Shown here in pieces: positions 1 to 7,979 of a stretch of DNA of 19,685 bases. How positions within the stretch are numbered: position 1 is the first letter of the stretch; every line of letters begins with the position of its first letter. A program made the translations under genes and the position numbers. A model generated the notes under the pieces. That model did no database searches and had not been told where the DNA came from. It saw nothing but the letters and a program-made list of their open reading frames with translations. The stretch comes from Propionibacteriaceae bacterium (GTDB taxonomy: Bacteria > Actinomycetota > Actinomycetes > Propionibacteriales > Propionibacteriaceae): assembly GCA_025923975.1 (NCBI GenBank), contig JAICEV010000013.1:1-19685 (forward strand), in the 5' to 3' direction.

Positions 1-1125
1 AAGTGCGGTGCCCGTCATCCCGGCGAGCTTCTCGTACATCCGGAAATAGTTCTGCAGGGTGATCGTGGCGAGCGTCTGGTATTCGTCACGGATCTGGACC
101 CCCTCTTTGGCTTCGATGGCTTGGTGCAGGCCCTCGTTGTAGCGGCGTCCGATCAAGGTGCGGCCAGTGTGCTCGTCGACGATCAGCACTTCACCGTCGA
201 TCACCACGTAATCGCGGTCCAATTTGAACAGTTCTTTGGCCTTGATGGCGTTGTTGAGATACGAAATCAGCGGTGTGTTCGCAGACTCGTACAGATTGTG
301 GATGCCGAGCCAATCCTCGACGGCATCGATCCCGCCCTCATTGATCGCGACGGTCCGCTTCTTCTCGTCGACCTCGTAATGCTCATCGCGGCGTAGTCGA
401 CTGACCAGCTTGGCAAACTCGGGATACCACTTGCCGGTGTCCTCTGCCGGGCCAGAAATGATCAACGGGGTACGCGCCTCGTCGATCAGGATCGAATCAA
501 CCTCGTCAACGATGGCGTAGTGATGCCCGCGCTGTACGCAGTCGTCCAGGCTGAGTGCCATGTTGTCACGCAGGTAATCGAACCCAAACTCATTGTTAGT
601 GCCATAGGTGATGTCGGCCTGGTACGCCCGCCGGCGATCGGCGGGATCCATCTGCGACAGGATCGCCCCGACTTCGACGCCCAGGAAGTGGTGGATACGT
701 CCCATCCACTCTGAGTCGCGCTTAGCCAGGTAGTCATTGACGGTGACGATGTGTACGCCGCGTCCGGTCAGGGCGTTGAGGTAGGACGGCATGGTCGCAA
801 CCAGCGTCTTGCCCTCGCCTGTCTTCATCTCGGCGATGTTGCCCATATGGAGTGCGGCACCGCCCATCACCTGGACATCGAAGTGTCGCTTATCCAGGAC
901 CCGGCGGCTGGCCTCGCGCACCGTTGCGAAAGTCTCCGGCAGCAGTGACTCCAAGGTCTCCCCGTTGTCATAGCGCGTCCGGAACTCCGCGGTCTGGCCG
1001 CGCAGCTCCTCGTCGCTCATCGCCACAAAGTCGTCCTCGATGGCGTTCACTTGTTTGGCGACATTGCCGAGCTGCCTGAGAAGTTTGCCCTCGCCGAAGC
1101 GCAGCAGCCTATCCATCAAAGCCAC
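1..1125 (-). CDS. secA: Preprotein translocase motor ATPase SecA (N-terminal 375 residues; cut by window edge)
   Basis: SecA drives Sec-dependent protein export at the membrane by ATP hydrolysis with SecYEG. The reading frame is open to the window edge and gives 375 residues, well under half of a normal SecA (roughly 800–950). It starts with the typical N-terminus (MDRLLRFGEGKLLRQL from residue 4). Walker A is AEMKTGEGKT near residues 98–107 and the DEAD-box equivalent is DEVD at 207–210, followed by SILIDEARTPLIISG. The fragment ends at EKLAGMTGTAL, inside the first nucleotide-binding domain region. The start is taken as the GTG at 1125 because GGGAG lies 9 nt upstream; an in-frame ATG at 1116 is the alternative. 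The resemblance is to the housekeeping SecA (SecA1 of mycobacteria). The hpf–secA proximity is usual in actinobacteria, but here a YcaQ-like gene lies between them. Confidence 0.97.
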   Translation of the reverse strand, partial: MALMDRLLRFGEGKLLRQLGNVAKQVNAIEDDFVAMSDEELRGQTAEFRTRYDNGETLESLLPETFATVREASRRVLDKRHFDVQVMGGAALHMGNIAEMKTGEGKTLVATMPSYLNALTGRGVHIVTVNDYLAKRDSEWMGRIHHFLGVEVGAILSQMDPADRRRAYQADITYGTNNEFGFDYLRDNMALSLDDCVQRGHHYAIVDEVDSILIDEARTPLIISGPAEDTGKWYPEFAKLVSRLRRDEHYEVDEKKRTVAINEGGIDAVEDWLGIHNLYESANTPLISYLNNAIKAKELFKLDRDYVVIDGEVLIVDEHTGRTLIGRRYNEGLHQAIEAKEGVQIRDEYQTLATITLQNYFRMYEKLAGMTGTAL

Positions 1126-1302
1126 GGGAACTGGCTCCCTTACGTCGTTATCACTTACCTGCACGGTCTCCGGCGCCGAGATGTTCCCTCACGCCGCTGG
1201 GCTCAGCGCCCGGATTCTTCCATCGTAGAAGTGCCGCAGCGCGCCCCCTATGGTAAGCCAGCCCAGGAGAGCGTCCTTCCAGATGTTTTTGGCCGCCCGG
1301 CC
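1126..1302 (-). promoter_or_regulatory. secA upstream region (177 bp)
   Basis: This gap separates the YcaQ-like gene from secA, so it is the most likely place for a secA promoter. The only firm element is the GGGAG ribosome-binding site near 1135–1139. I could not choose a convincing -35/-10 pair. Just after the YcaQ-like stop codon, the minus strand reads GGCCGGGCGGCC followed by AAAAA. This is a self-complementary GC block, but it lacks the following T-run of an intrinsic terminator. Confidence 0.35.
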
Positions 1303-2508
1303 TCATGCAGACGCGAGCGCAGGTGCCAAGTCGCCTCGCTGCACGATCTCCAGCCCCTGCAGACCAAGCCACTCTGCCATGAGCTTGAGCTCAGACGTCA
1401 GCTCGGTGGCCACATCGAACGAGTCGTAACCGGGCTCCATCCATGCAGCATTGACCCGTAGCACGCCACCCGCCCGGTCTGCCTTGAGGTCAACCCGAGC
1501 CACGAAGTCCTCGCCAAGCAGGAACGGGTACACGTAGTATCCGTGGACCCGCTTCGGCTCGGGCACATAGATCTCGATCCGATAGCTGAAGTCGAACAAG
1601 CGCTCCAGCCGCGCCCGCTCGAAGATCATCGAATCGAACGGGCTTAAGAGCGCCCGAGCAGCGACTTGACGCGGCACCCGCGCCTGGTGCCACAGGTACC
1701 AGGGCCGGCTGGCCGAATCCTCGACGCGCACCGGAATCAGTTCGCCGCTCTCCACCAGCGTCGCGATAGCGTGCCGTGTCATTGCTGGGCGGGTACGAAA
1801 ATAGTCGCGCAGGCAGGACTCGCTTGCTATCCCAAGGGCTTGCGCGGCCCGCCGGACCAAACCAGTCACCGACTCCTGGGGTGTCGGAGTCGGCTTCGCC
1901 AGCACCGACGGCGGAATGACGCGCTCCGGGAGGTCATAGACCCTCTCGAATTGCGAGTTTCGGTATGCCGAGGTGACCTCCCCCACATAAAAAAGCCACT
2001 CCAAGACGGTCTTGACGCGCGACCAGTTCCAGCCCCAATTACTGCGATCACGCTCCTCGGCGATCTCCAAATCCCGCGCGCTGATCGGCCCGCGCGCCGC
2101 GACCTCATCACGTACGAACGGAATCAGATCAGCGTTCTGTTGCGCGACTCGTTCCACTCCGGCCCAGACATCGCGGAAGCCCGGTTGCATGCGGAACCGG
2201 AGCAGCGGCTGGAGCGAGACATCAATGAGGCTGGCGGCATGGCCCCAGTACTCGAAAAGCCGCCGCGGCCATCGATAGGCCGCACGTTCCAGGAGGCCCT
2301 GATCGTACGGTCCCAGCCTGGAGAAGAGCGGCATGAAATGTGCCCGTGTCACTACGTTGATCGAGTCGATCTGGAACTGTGCCAGCCGGTTCGTCACCGC
2401 CTGGACGTCGCGCATCGTGAGCGGCCGCTGGGGTTTCGGCACGCCGAAGCCCTGCGCGGCGAGCGCGATCCGCCTGGCCTCCGCCTTACTCAGCTGTTCC
2501 CGTCTCAC
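1303..2508 (-). CDS. YcaQ/AlkX-type winged-helix DNA glycosylase (HTH_42 family)
   Basis: The product is about 401 residues from the GTG at 2508. The family (PF06224) contains DNA glycosylases such as AlkZ and E. coli YcaQ, which remove bulky alkylated bases or unhook interstrand crosslinks. The N-terminus REQLSKAEARRIALAAQGF is typical of the family start. About 45 residues in comes LAQFQIDSINVVTRAH, where Q-I-D matches the Q-hydrophobic-D motif described for YcaQ rather than the QxQ of AlkZ. The C-terminal half contains LLSPFDSMIFERARLERLFDF and VHGYYVYPFL, also common in the family. The frame is open upstream to a TTG at 2622, but that extension lacks family similarity. No Shine-Dalgarno precedes the GTG, while TACCGT sits 7 nt upstream, suggesting a leaderless message. 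Substrate specificity cannot be read from the sequence. Confidence 0.85.
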   Translation of the reverse strand: MRREQLSKAEARRIALAAQGFGVPKPQRPLTMRDVQAVTNRLAQFQIDSINVVTRAHFMPLFSRLGPYDQGLLERAAYRWPRRLFEYWGHAASLIDVSLQPLLRFRMQPGFRDVWAGVERVAQQNADLIPFVRDEVAARGPISARDLEIAEERDRSNWGWNWSRVKTVLEWLFYVGEVTSAYRNSQFERVYDLPERVIPPSVLAKPTPTPQESVTGLVRRAAQALGIASESCLRDYFRTRPAMTRHAIATLVESGELIPVRVEDSASRPWYLWHQARVPRQVAARALLSPFDSMIFERARLERLFDFSYRIEIYVPEPKRVHGYYVYPFLLGEDFVARVDLKADRAGGVLRVNAAWMEPGYDSFDVATELTSELKLMAEWLGLQGLEIVQRGDLAPALASA

Positions 2509-2515
2509 TAGGACG

Positions 2516-2521
2516 ACGGTA
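2516..2521 (-). promoter_or_regulatory. Candidate -10 element for a leaderless YcaQ-like transcript
   Basis: Minus-strand TACCGT fits the actinobacterial TANNNT -10 consensus and lies exactly 7 nt before the GTG at 2508, the geometry of a leaderless gene whose transcript starts on the start codon. A TTGTCA hexamer (2533–2538) is present but only 11 bp upstream, too close for a normal -35. The hexamer alone is weak evidence; the missing ribosome-binding site supports it. Confidence 0.35.
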
Positions 2522-2649
2522 GCGACAGCCACTGACAACACGTTTGCCGTCCGAAGATGGCTGGCGAGTGCCCTCGGCCGGTAATCGACCCTCGCCAGCC
2601 GTCTCAAGATGGCGAGGAGCAACCAGGAACTTGGCGTTGAGCTTCCGGA

Positions 2650-3279
2650 CTAGGAGACCATCGCGTAGGCCGTGTCCAGGCGGATCACGCCGTAGTCGTA
2701 AGCCCGGCGGCGGTAGACGACGCTCGGCGCCATGTATTCGGAGTCGATGTACAGGAAAAAGTCATGTCCGACGAGCTCCATCTCCAGCAGTGCCTGATCC
2801 AAGCTCATGGGTACCGCTGGATGAAACTTCTCGCGAACCAACATCGGCCCGTCACCGTGTACCTCAATCCCGGCGATCTTGCGCACCGAGGACCCGTTTG
2901 TCTCAGGTGCACCGTTCTCGATAAGCGGCAGTTCGGCCGCCGCATCGTGCAGCGAACGGGGCGAGTGCTGGCCACGATGCACCCGCCTGCGATCGGCTGC
3001 CTTGCGGAGCTGGGCCATCAGCTTGTCCAACGCCAGATCGAAGGCTGCTGACTTATCTTCGGCGGCCGCCTCGGCCCGAATCACCGGCCCCTTGGTACGG
3101 AGCGTGATTTCGACACGGCTCGCCTGGTCGTGTTGTCGCCTGTTCCGCTCTGCCGATACCTCTACCTCGACGCGAATCGCCCGGTCGTTGAGCTTCTCAA
3201 GTCGAGTGATTTTCTCATCCACATAGGAGCGGAACTGATCCGACAGATTGCAATGCCGGGACTTGACGACAACATCCAT
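2650..3279 (-). CDS. hpf: Long-form ribosome hibernation promoting factor (HPF / RaiA-like)
   Basis: This 209-residue protein binds the 30S subunit and drives formation of inactive 100S ribosome dimers in slow growth. The N-terminal S30AE domain (about 1–100) starts MDVVVKSRHCNLSDQFRSYV and includes the basic helix segment EKITRLEKL. A linker of about 50 residues follows. The C-terminal dimerisation domain (about 150–209) contains REKFHPAVPMSLDQALLEME, then FFLYIDSE and VVYRRRAYDYGVIRL, all hallmarks of the long form. The ATG at 3279 is chosen because GGAGGT lies just before it; an in-frame ATG 12 nt upstream lacks a site. The long form normally replaces separate RMF and short HPF proteins. 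The 222 bp gap upstream suggests its own promoter. Confidence 0.95.
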   Translation of the reverse strand: MDVVVKSRHCNLSDQFRSYVDEKITRLEKLNDRAIRVEVEVSAERNRRQHDQASRVEITLRTKGPVIRAEAAAEDKSAAFDLALDKLMAQLRKAADRRRVHRGQHSPRSLHDAAAELPLIENGAPETNGSSVRKIAGIEVHGDGPMLVREKFHPAVPMSLDQALLEMELVGHDFFLYIDSEYMAPSVVYRRRAYDYGVIRLDTAYAMVS

Positions 3280-3501
3280 GTCTACCTCCATCGAGGAGTG
3301 GGAGTTTCGAACGACTCGATTAGCCGAGCATGCGCCCGGCGTTCGGTAGCGACCGTAGGCAGCGCTGCGGAGTCTGTTCAGAAATGAAGAAGACGCTCAT
3401 CGCACTCCGATTCCGGCCAAGCCTGAAATCCCCCGGTGCGCAAGCGCCATACCCAGACGCTAATCCCTACTAACGGGTATTTCTACGGGTTCGGATGATC
3501 C
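3280..3501. other. 222 bp intergenic region between comF and hpf
   Basis: No gene is supported here. Besides the promoter candidate it holds an inverted repeat, ATACCC (3449–3454) with GGGTAT (3475–3480), separated by 20 nt, so GGGTAT occurs on both strands. No GC hairpin with a T-run follows comF, so I see no intrinsic terminator. Confidence 0.5.
3449..3474 (-). promoter_or_regulatory. Candidate SigB/SigF-type promoter for hpf
   Basis: On the minus strand GTTAG (3470–3474) is followed, after a 15-nt spacer, by GGGTAT (3449–3454). This resembles the actinobacterial SigF/SigB consensus GTTT-N15-17-GGGTA, with one mismatch in the -35. It would start a message around 3441, giving a 5' leader of about 160 nt before the hpf ATG. 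Stress or stationary-phase control of hpf is biologically plausible, but the assignment is by eye only. Confidence 0.4.
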
Positions 3502-4254
3502 TCACTGAGTTCTCAGTCCGTGGACAAATGGGTCGCGAACCTGCGCATTGCCGGACGGATTCTGGCATTGCAGGCGTACGGTGGCCGCCACAGTCGCTGC
3601 GCCCAGCAGCGGAATGTTGGCCGCTCGGAGCACTCGCGCAGCCTCCGTCAAGCTGCTGCCGGTTGTCACGAGATCATCAACGAGCACAGCCGCACCGGTT
3701 GTGATCGGCCTGCGTAGCCGAAAGGCCCCGGCAAGGTTCTCCCGGCGAGCTGCCGCGCGCAGACCGGCCTGATCGGCGACCCGCCGACCCTGAGCCAGTG
3801 CTGGACGAACCGTCACTGGGTACTGTGCCCGAAGGCGTCGGGCGGCAAGGCGGGCCATCGAGGTGGTTGCGTCGAACCCCCGCTCACGGATAGCGCGAGG
3901 TGCCGAAGGTATCGGCACCAAGACGATCCTGCTGGCATCGATCGGACGGGCCTGAGTGGCCAGCAGCACGTGCACGCTCAGTGCCAGCCTGTCGGCAAGA
4001 AAACTGGTCAGCGTCAGTGCCTGCCGCTCCTTGTAGGCGTTGATCACCCTGCGCAGGATCGGGTCGTACGCCGAGGACGTGACCGTGATCGGGAAGCCGT
4101 TAGGACAGGGAACGGGCTTAGTGAGGAAGGGACGTCGGCTGGCGAGTTGCTCACGACAGCGCGGACAGATGCCCCACCAAGGCTGCCAGCAGCCATGGCA
4201 TCTGGCGCCAAGCAGGAGGTCACCCGCTGCCGCCAGCCAATGCTCAACGCCCAC
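3502..4254 (-). CDS. ComF family phosphoribosyltransferase-like protein
   Basis: The 250-residue protein belongs to the ComF/GntX family, linked in several bacteria to DNA uptake; in actinobacteria its role is not settled. A four-cysteine zinc site is seen at C19, C22, C30 and C33 (CHGC and CPRC). VPIPSAPRAIRERGFD (about 113–128) and the DQAGLRAAARRENLAGAFR segment are ComF signatures. The phosphoribosyl-pyrophosphate loop is VLVDDLVTTGSS (190–201). The start is the GTG at 4254, fitting the usual distance to the first cysteine, although the ribosome-binding site there is weak. The gene lies 196 bp after lpqB in the usual actinobacterial order lpqB–comF–hpf–secA. Confidence 0.9.
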   Translation of the reverse strand: MGVEHWLAAAGDLLLGARCHGCWQPWWGICPRCREQLASRRPFLTKPVPCPNGFPITVTSSAYDPILRRVINAYKERQALTLTSFLADRLALSVHVLLATQARPIDASRIVLVPIPSAPRAIRERGFDATTSMARLAARRLRAQYPVTVRPALAQGRRVADQAGLRAAARRENLAGAFRLRRPITTGAAVLVDDLVTTGSSLTEAARVLRAANIPLLGAATVAATVRLQCQNPSGNAQVRDPFVHGLRTQ

Positions 4255-4450
4255 CAGCTGAGTCTGACGCGTCCCTACCTCAGTATCGGCCGCCCTAATG
4301 CAATCTGTGGACAGTCATCACCCGACTTGCACTCTGACGGCTGGCCCGCCTGATTCGCCTCCTTCGTCGCTCGCGAACGCATACATAGCCGGTTACTCAG
4401 CCGAGCAGCTAACTCCCGCAGTCGCGAAGCGGGCCAACCGTCATAGTGCG
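4255..4450. other. 196 bp intergenic region between lpqB and comF
   Basis: No gene is supported. A short CCCGC/GCGGG inverted repeat with a 9-nt loop lies near 4415–4433, close to the lpqB stop, but no T-run follows it in the direction of transcription. I could not identify a convincing promoter for comF. Confidence 0.4.
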
Positions 4451-6256
4451 TTAGCCGGGATAGGCGGCTGTACTGACCTTGTTGACGAAGGACAGCCACT
4501 GATTGCCGTCGTACTTCCACGTCCGGCCTGGGGGGGTTCGATCGACGATGATCGCGGACTGCGTCCGGGCCAATACGGTGAGCTCGGCGGCTCGCCAACT
4601 CTGAGGCTCACCGTGTGCGGTTATCCGGGACGCATCCTCGACTATCCGGAACGGCGTCAACATCGTGGCGCCGTCGTCCGGAGCTCCCAACACGAGTAGC
4701 TCGGTGGCATCGAGCCACGCGACATCGCGCATCGTGCGGATAGCCGGCATATTGGCCTGCTCAGTGTCCAAGGTTCGCCAGTGGGCAACTGTGATCTTGT
4801 CGGAGCGGATGATTCGGGCGAGCTCCAGCTCATCGTTCCCGGTATCGGTATTAGTACGAATCAGCGCCATGCGAGTGCCATCTGGCGAGACTTTGAACGC
4901 CTTCACGCCTGGGTCGTCCAGCACTGCGGACTCAATCACGAAGGACTCCTTCTTGTCGGCGGGGAACATCCACATCCGCTGCCGGTCGCCATCCCGCCCG
5001 ATAACCCAGAGCTCGCCATACCTGGTGAACTGCGGCCTGAGGAGATCGTTTTTCCCGCTCAGCAAGGTGGCTGGCTGCGTTGCTCCCTCCAGCGCAATTG
5101 GCGCACGACGAAGCATGGTCCGGCCGTTTGTGGTGATGGCAAGATCGGTATTGGTCACCGATACAGCTAGGGCGTCGATCGCATAGTCCTGTTCGCCCAA
5201 AGGCCCCGGCAGCTCGCTGACAGTTGGGGAATCGGAGGTCGTAGTCACCTGCCGGACCACCCGATCCTGAACTGCGTACAGCTGTTCGCTGGCCACAAAC
5301 GGAATAGGGTCGAGGTCCCGGGGAATGGCGTCAACCGAGATCGCCAGAGTGTTCGGGTCACTTCCCGGCACTCGGTACGGCTGCTGGTTCGCCTTGATCA
5401 AGACACGCTTGACCCCACCGATCTGCTTGAGCGTGTAGACGATTTGCGCGGCGAGCAGGCTGCGCTTTGGATCGGGCAGGGCGAGCACGGAGTCGCTGAG
5501 GGACACCTCGGCAATCTCGTCAGTGATCGTCACCGAGTCGACGCTCAAATCGGTGTTGGGTGGGATTGCGCTGGATACGGCGCGCCGTAACCCCTTCGAA
5601 GGTCCGTTGAGAAGTGCCTTCATCAGCGCCGAGGCGACATTGGCTGGGTTGCTCAAGGCCGGGAGGTAGATCCGGTCCGGAACAAGCGAACCGCCATTCC
5701 CAATGAAGTAAACGTCGTAGGGCTGATAGAAGGAGTCGAACCAGAACTCTTCAACCATGAGCCCCGGCGGTGGGTTGTCGATCCGCCACTGACCGTTCTC
5801 GCGGATGAGGTTGAAACCAATCGTCAGCTCACTGTCCCCTGCCAGATATGTGCGATCAGGACCTAGCGAACCGACCAGCCACCCGTTCTGGAGGTTGACG
5901 GTGCTCTTGGCGGCACTTGGGTCGACGGGCGTTGATTGCGGAGAGCCCCGATAGATCCAGACGCCGGATTCTGGGCTCCATTTCTCGGCAGCCATACGAG
6001 TCAGGAACTGTCTGGCCACCGAATAGTTCGGCTGATAGTTCGAGGTTGCCCGTAGGTAGCCCTCGACGATTTCGCGAGGCTCAGCGCCCACAGCAGGGGG
6101 TGCCACCTCGACATTTACGCAGTTCTGACAGCCAGGTTGCTGACCCTCCACCTTCTCGATTGGCCCCGAGGACGGGACGGTCACGCAACCTGCCGCGCCC
6201 AAGAGGCCAGCTAGGACGATGAAGATCACTGCGAGATGGCACTGGACCCGACTCAC
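4451..6256 (-). CDS. lpqB: Lipoprotein LpqB, partner of the MtrAB two-component system
   Basis: This 601-residue lipoprotein is anchored outside the membrane. In mycobacteria LpqB contacts the MtrB sensor domain and influences MtrA phosphorylation and cell division. A signal peptide (hydrophobic stretch about 8–22) ends in GAAGC, making C24 the likely lipidated cysteine; the -3 residue is Ala, slightly off the strict lipobox. An N-terminal domain (about 55–170) contains EIVEGYLRATSNYQPNYSVA. A GerMN domain (about 200–295) includes NPANVASALMKALLNGP. The rest (about 310–601) is the LpqB beta-propeller. An extra Cys pair, C43 and C46, follows the signal. The GTG start at 6256 overlaps the mtrB stop in GTGA, showing translational coupling. 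The frame ends with TAA at 4451 and looks intact. Confidence 0.95.
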   Translation of the reverse strand: MSRVQCHLAVIFIVLAGLLGAAGCVTVPSSGPIEKVEGQQPGCQNCVNVEVAPPAVGAEPREIVEGYLRATSNYQPNYSVARQFLTRMAAEKWSPESGVWIYRGSPQSTPVDPSAAKSTVNLQNGWLVGSLGPDRTYLAGDSELTIGFNLIRENGQWRIDNPPPGLMVEEFWFDSFYQPYDVYFIGNGGSLVPDRIYLPALSNPANVASALMKALLNGPSKGLRRAVSSAIPPNTDLSVDSVTITDEIAEVSLSDSVLALPDPKRSLLAAQIVYTLKQIGGVKRVLIKANQQPYRVPGSDPNTLAISVDAIPRDLDPIPFVASEQLYAVQDRVVRQVTTTSDSPTVSELPGPLGEQDYAIDALAVSVTNTDLAITTNGRTMLRRAPIALEGATQPATLLSGKNDLLRPQFTRYGELWVIGRDGDRQRMWMFPADKKESFVIESAVLDDPGVKAFKVSPDGTRMALIRTNTDTGNDELELARIIRSDKITVAHWRTLDTEQANMPAIRTMRDVAWLDATELLVLGAPDDGATMLTPFRIVEDASRITAHGEPQSWRAAELTVLARTQSAIIVDRTPPGRTWKYDGNQWLSFVNKVSTAAYPG

Positions 6257-7938
6257 GATGAGCCCACACTCGTCTCCTCAGCGGCCGCCCTCCGTGGGAC
6301 CGCGGGCGGCGATGGCGAGGCCGGTGAACTCGGGGCACGAGGCGCTGGGGCCTCAAGGCCGTCAAGTCTGGTACCGCCGGGTCCGACGAGATCGCGTGGC
6401 ACCAACGGGAGCGGTGAGGTTTCCAGGATCGCTCCCACCTTCCTTGGCAGCGTGAGCCGGAACTGGGCTCCCATCGCTGGCCGACCCCACGCTGTCAGCC
6501 AGCCGCCGTGCAGGTTTGCGTCTTCCATGGCGATCGCCAGGCCCAGGCCAGTACCGCCGACCGCTCTGGCCCGCGACGAGTCCCCGCGCCAGAAGCGGTG
6601 GAAGACTTGCCTGGCCTGACTCGCTTCGAACCCCACGCCATGGTCGCGAACCGCGATCGCCACTGCGGCGGCGTCGCTCTCGATCAAGACGTCGACCGGA
6701 TGACCTTCGCTGTGCTCGATGGCGTTTACCAGGAGGTTGCGTAGGATTCGTTCGATCCGCCGTGGGTCGACCTCGGCCTTCGCTTCGCCACTCTCGTGCA
6801 CGTTGATCTCGGTATTGTTCGTTTCCGCGAGCCGTTCGTTGGCATCAACCACTTGGTGCACCAGATCGCGCAGATCGACCTCCTCAACGTTGAGTTGGGC
6901 AGCCCCAGCATCGAAGCGCGAGATCTCTAGCAAGTCGCTGAGCAGCGCCTCGAAGCGATCCAGCTCGTTCTGCAGCAGCTCGGCGGAGCGTGCCGCAACC
7001 GGGTCGAAGTCATCTCGCGCCTCGTACAACACCTCGGCAGCCATCCGGACCGTTGTCAACGGCGTGCGCAACTCGTGCGAAACGTCAGAGACAAATCGCT
7101 GCTGAACCGCAGAGAGCTCCTCAAGGGTGTTGATCTGCTTTTCCAACTCCGAGGCCATGTAGTTCATCGACGTGGCCAAGCGGGCCAGGTCGTCTTTGCC
7201 TCGGACCTTCATCCGATCCCGCAGGTTGCCCGATGCAAGGCTTTCGGCCGCCTTACGGGCCGCCCGCACCGGGGTGACGACCTGGCGGCTCACCAGCGCG
7301 GCAATGAAAGTCAGCAAGATCACCAAGACCGCGCCCGTCGTCACCACTGCATTGCGGAGGACCATGAGTGTGGCGACCTCCTGAGTGAGCGGGAACATCA
7401 GGTAGATCTGGTAACGACCGGTAAGTGGCAGGGTCAGTGTCGCGCCCGCGGCTAGTCCCGGGACCGAGGTCCGCATGTCGCGGTACTCGATCTCTGTTGG
7501 GGTTATCAGCAGGTCATTGCTTTGCTCGACTTGCTTTTCCAGAGTCGCCGGAATACTCCTGGCTGTTGCATTCCCGGCGGTGATCGTCTGGCCGCTCGAG
7601 ATGATGATGACCTCGAACTGTTCGCCGGGCTGATTCGCGAAGCCGGTGGCTAGATCCAGCAGCAGCTTGTCGACATTGACATCACCTGTGAGATCAGCAG
7701 CGTTGAGCTGCTGTTGCGCAGTGTTGACGGCCTGCCGGGCTTCGTTCATGGCCGTCCGCTTCTTGCCGTCGATCACCCCCATCGTGGCCTGCTGCATCAG
7801 CAAGAATCCGCCGAGCACCAGCACCAGCACCGAAGCAACGAAGACGGTCAGTACCACGCGAAGCGGCAAGGAACGCCACCACCACGTGACGGGGAACCGC
7901 CACCAGCGGGACTTCAGTATCCTTTGAATCGAGACCAT
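6253..7938 (-). CDS. mtrB: Sensor histidine kinase MtrB
   Basis: MtrB is the membrane kinase that phosphorylates MtrA and helps control division and cell-wall genes. In this 561-residue protein, transmembrane segments lie at about 27–48 and 195–217, enclosing an extracytoplasmic sensor domain of about 145 residues. A HAMP domain follows (about 218–270). The H box is SDVSHELRTPL with H288 as the phosphorylated residue. The N box is LRNLLVNAIEHS (about 399–410), the G1 box DHGVGF (432–437), the F box FHRFWRGD, and the G2 box GGTGLGL (461–467). All catalytic motifs are intact. The last 50 residues form a proline- and alanine-rich tail, probably disordered. The gene starts 41 nt after mtrA and overlaps lpqB by 4 nt. 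The ATG at 7938 has a weak ribosome-binding site. Confidence 0.97.
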   Translation of the reverse strand: MVSIQRILKSRWWRFPVTWWWRSLPLRVVLTVFVASVLVLVLGGFLLMQQATMGVIDGKKRTAMNEARQAVNTAQQQLNAADLTGDVNVDKLLLDLATGFANQPGEQFEVIIISSGQTITAGNATARSIPATLEKQVEQSNDLLITPTEIEYRDMRTSVPGLAAGATLTLPLTGRYQIYLMFPLTQEVATLMVLRNAVVTTGAVLVILLTFIAALVSRQVVTPVRAARKAAESLASGNLRDRMKVRGKDDLARLATSMNYMASELEKQINTLEELSAVQQRFVSDVSHELRTPLTTVRMAAEVLYEARDDFDPVAARSAELLQNELDRFEALLSDLLEISRFDAGAAQLNVEEVDLRDLVHQVVDANERLAETNNTEINVHESGEAKAEVDPRRIERILRNLLVNAIEHSEGHPVDVLIESDAAAVAIAVRDHGVGFEASQARQVFHRFWRGDSSRARAVGGTGLGLAIAMEDANLHGGWLTAWGRPAMGAQFRLTLPRKVGAILETSPLPLVPRDLVGPGGTRLDGLEAPAPRAPSSPASPSPPAVPRRAAAEETSVGSS

Positions 7939-7979
7939 TAGCCGACGTTCACGCCACGACCGCCTTCCCGGACGACCAG

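Noticed and set aside
121..396. Plus-strand open frame opposite secA
   Set aside because: It lies wholly inside the SecA coding region and its translation has no recognisable family; GC-rich genes often leave open frames on the other strand.
1290..1302. GC palindrome after the YcaQ-like stop as a terminator
   Set aside because: On the transcribed strand the block is followed by A residues, not T residues, and the stem has almost no loop.
1666..2511. 281-codon plus-strand open frame opposite the YcaQ-like gene
   Set aside because: Long but antisense to a gene with clear family motifs; the translation is rich in Arg, His and Pro with no recognisable domain.
4665..5186. 173-codon plus-strand open frame opposite lpqB
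   Set aside because: Ser/Arg-rich low-complexity translation, fully antisense to the intact LpqB propeller.
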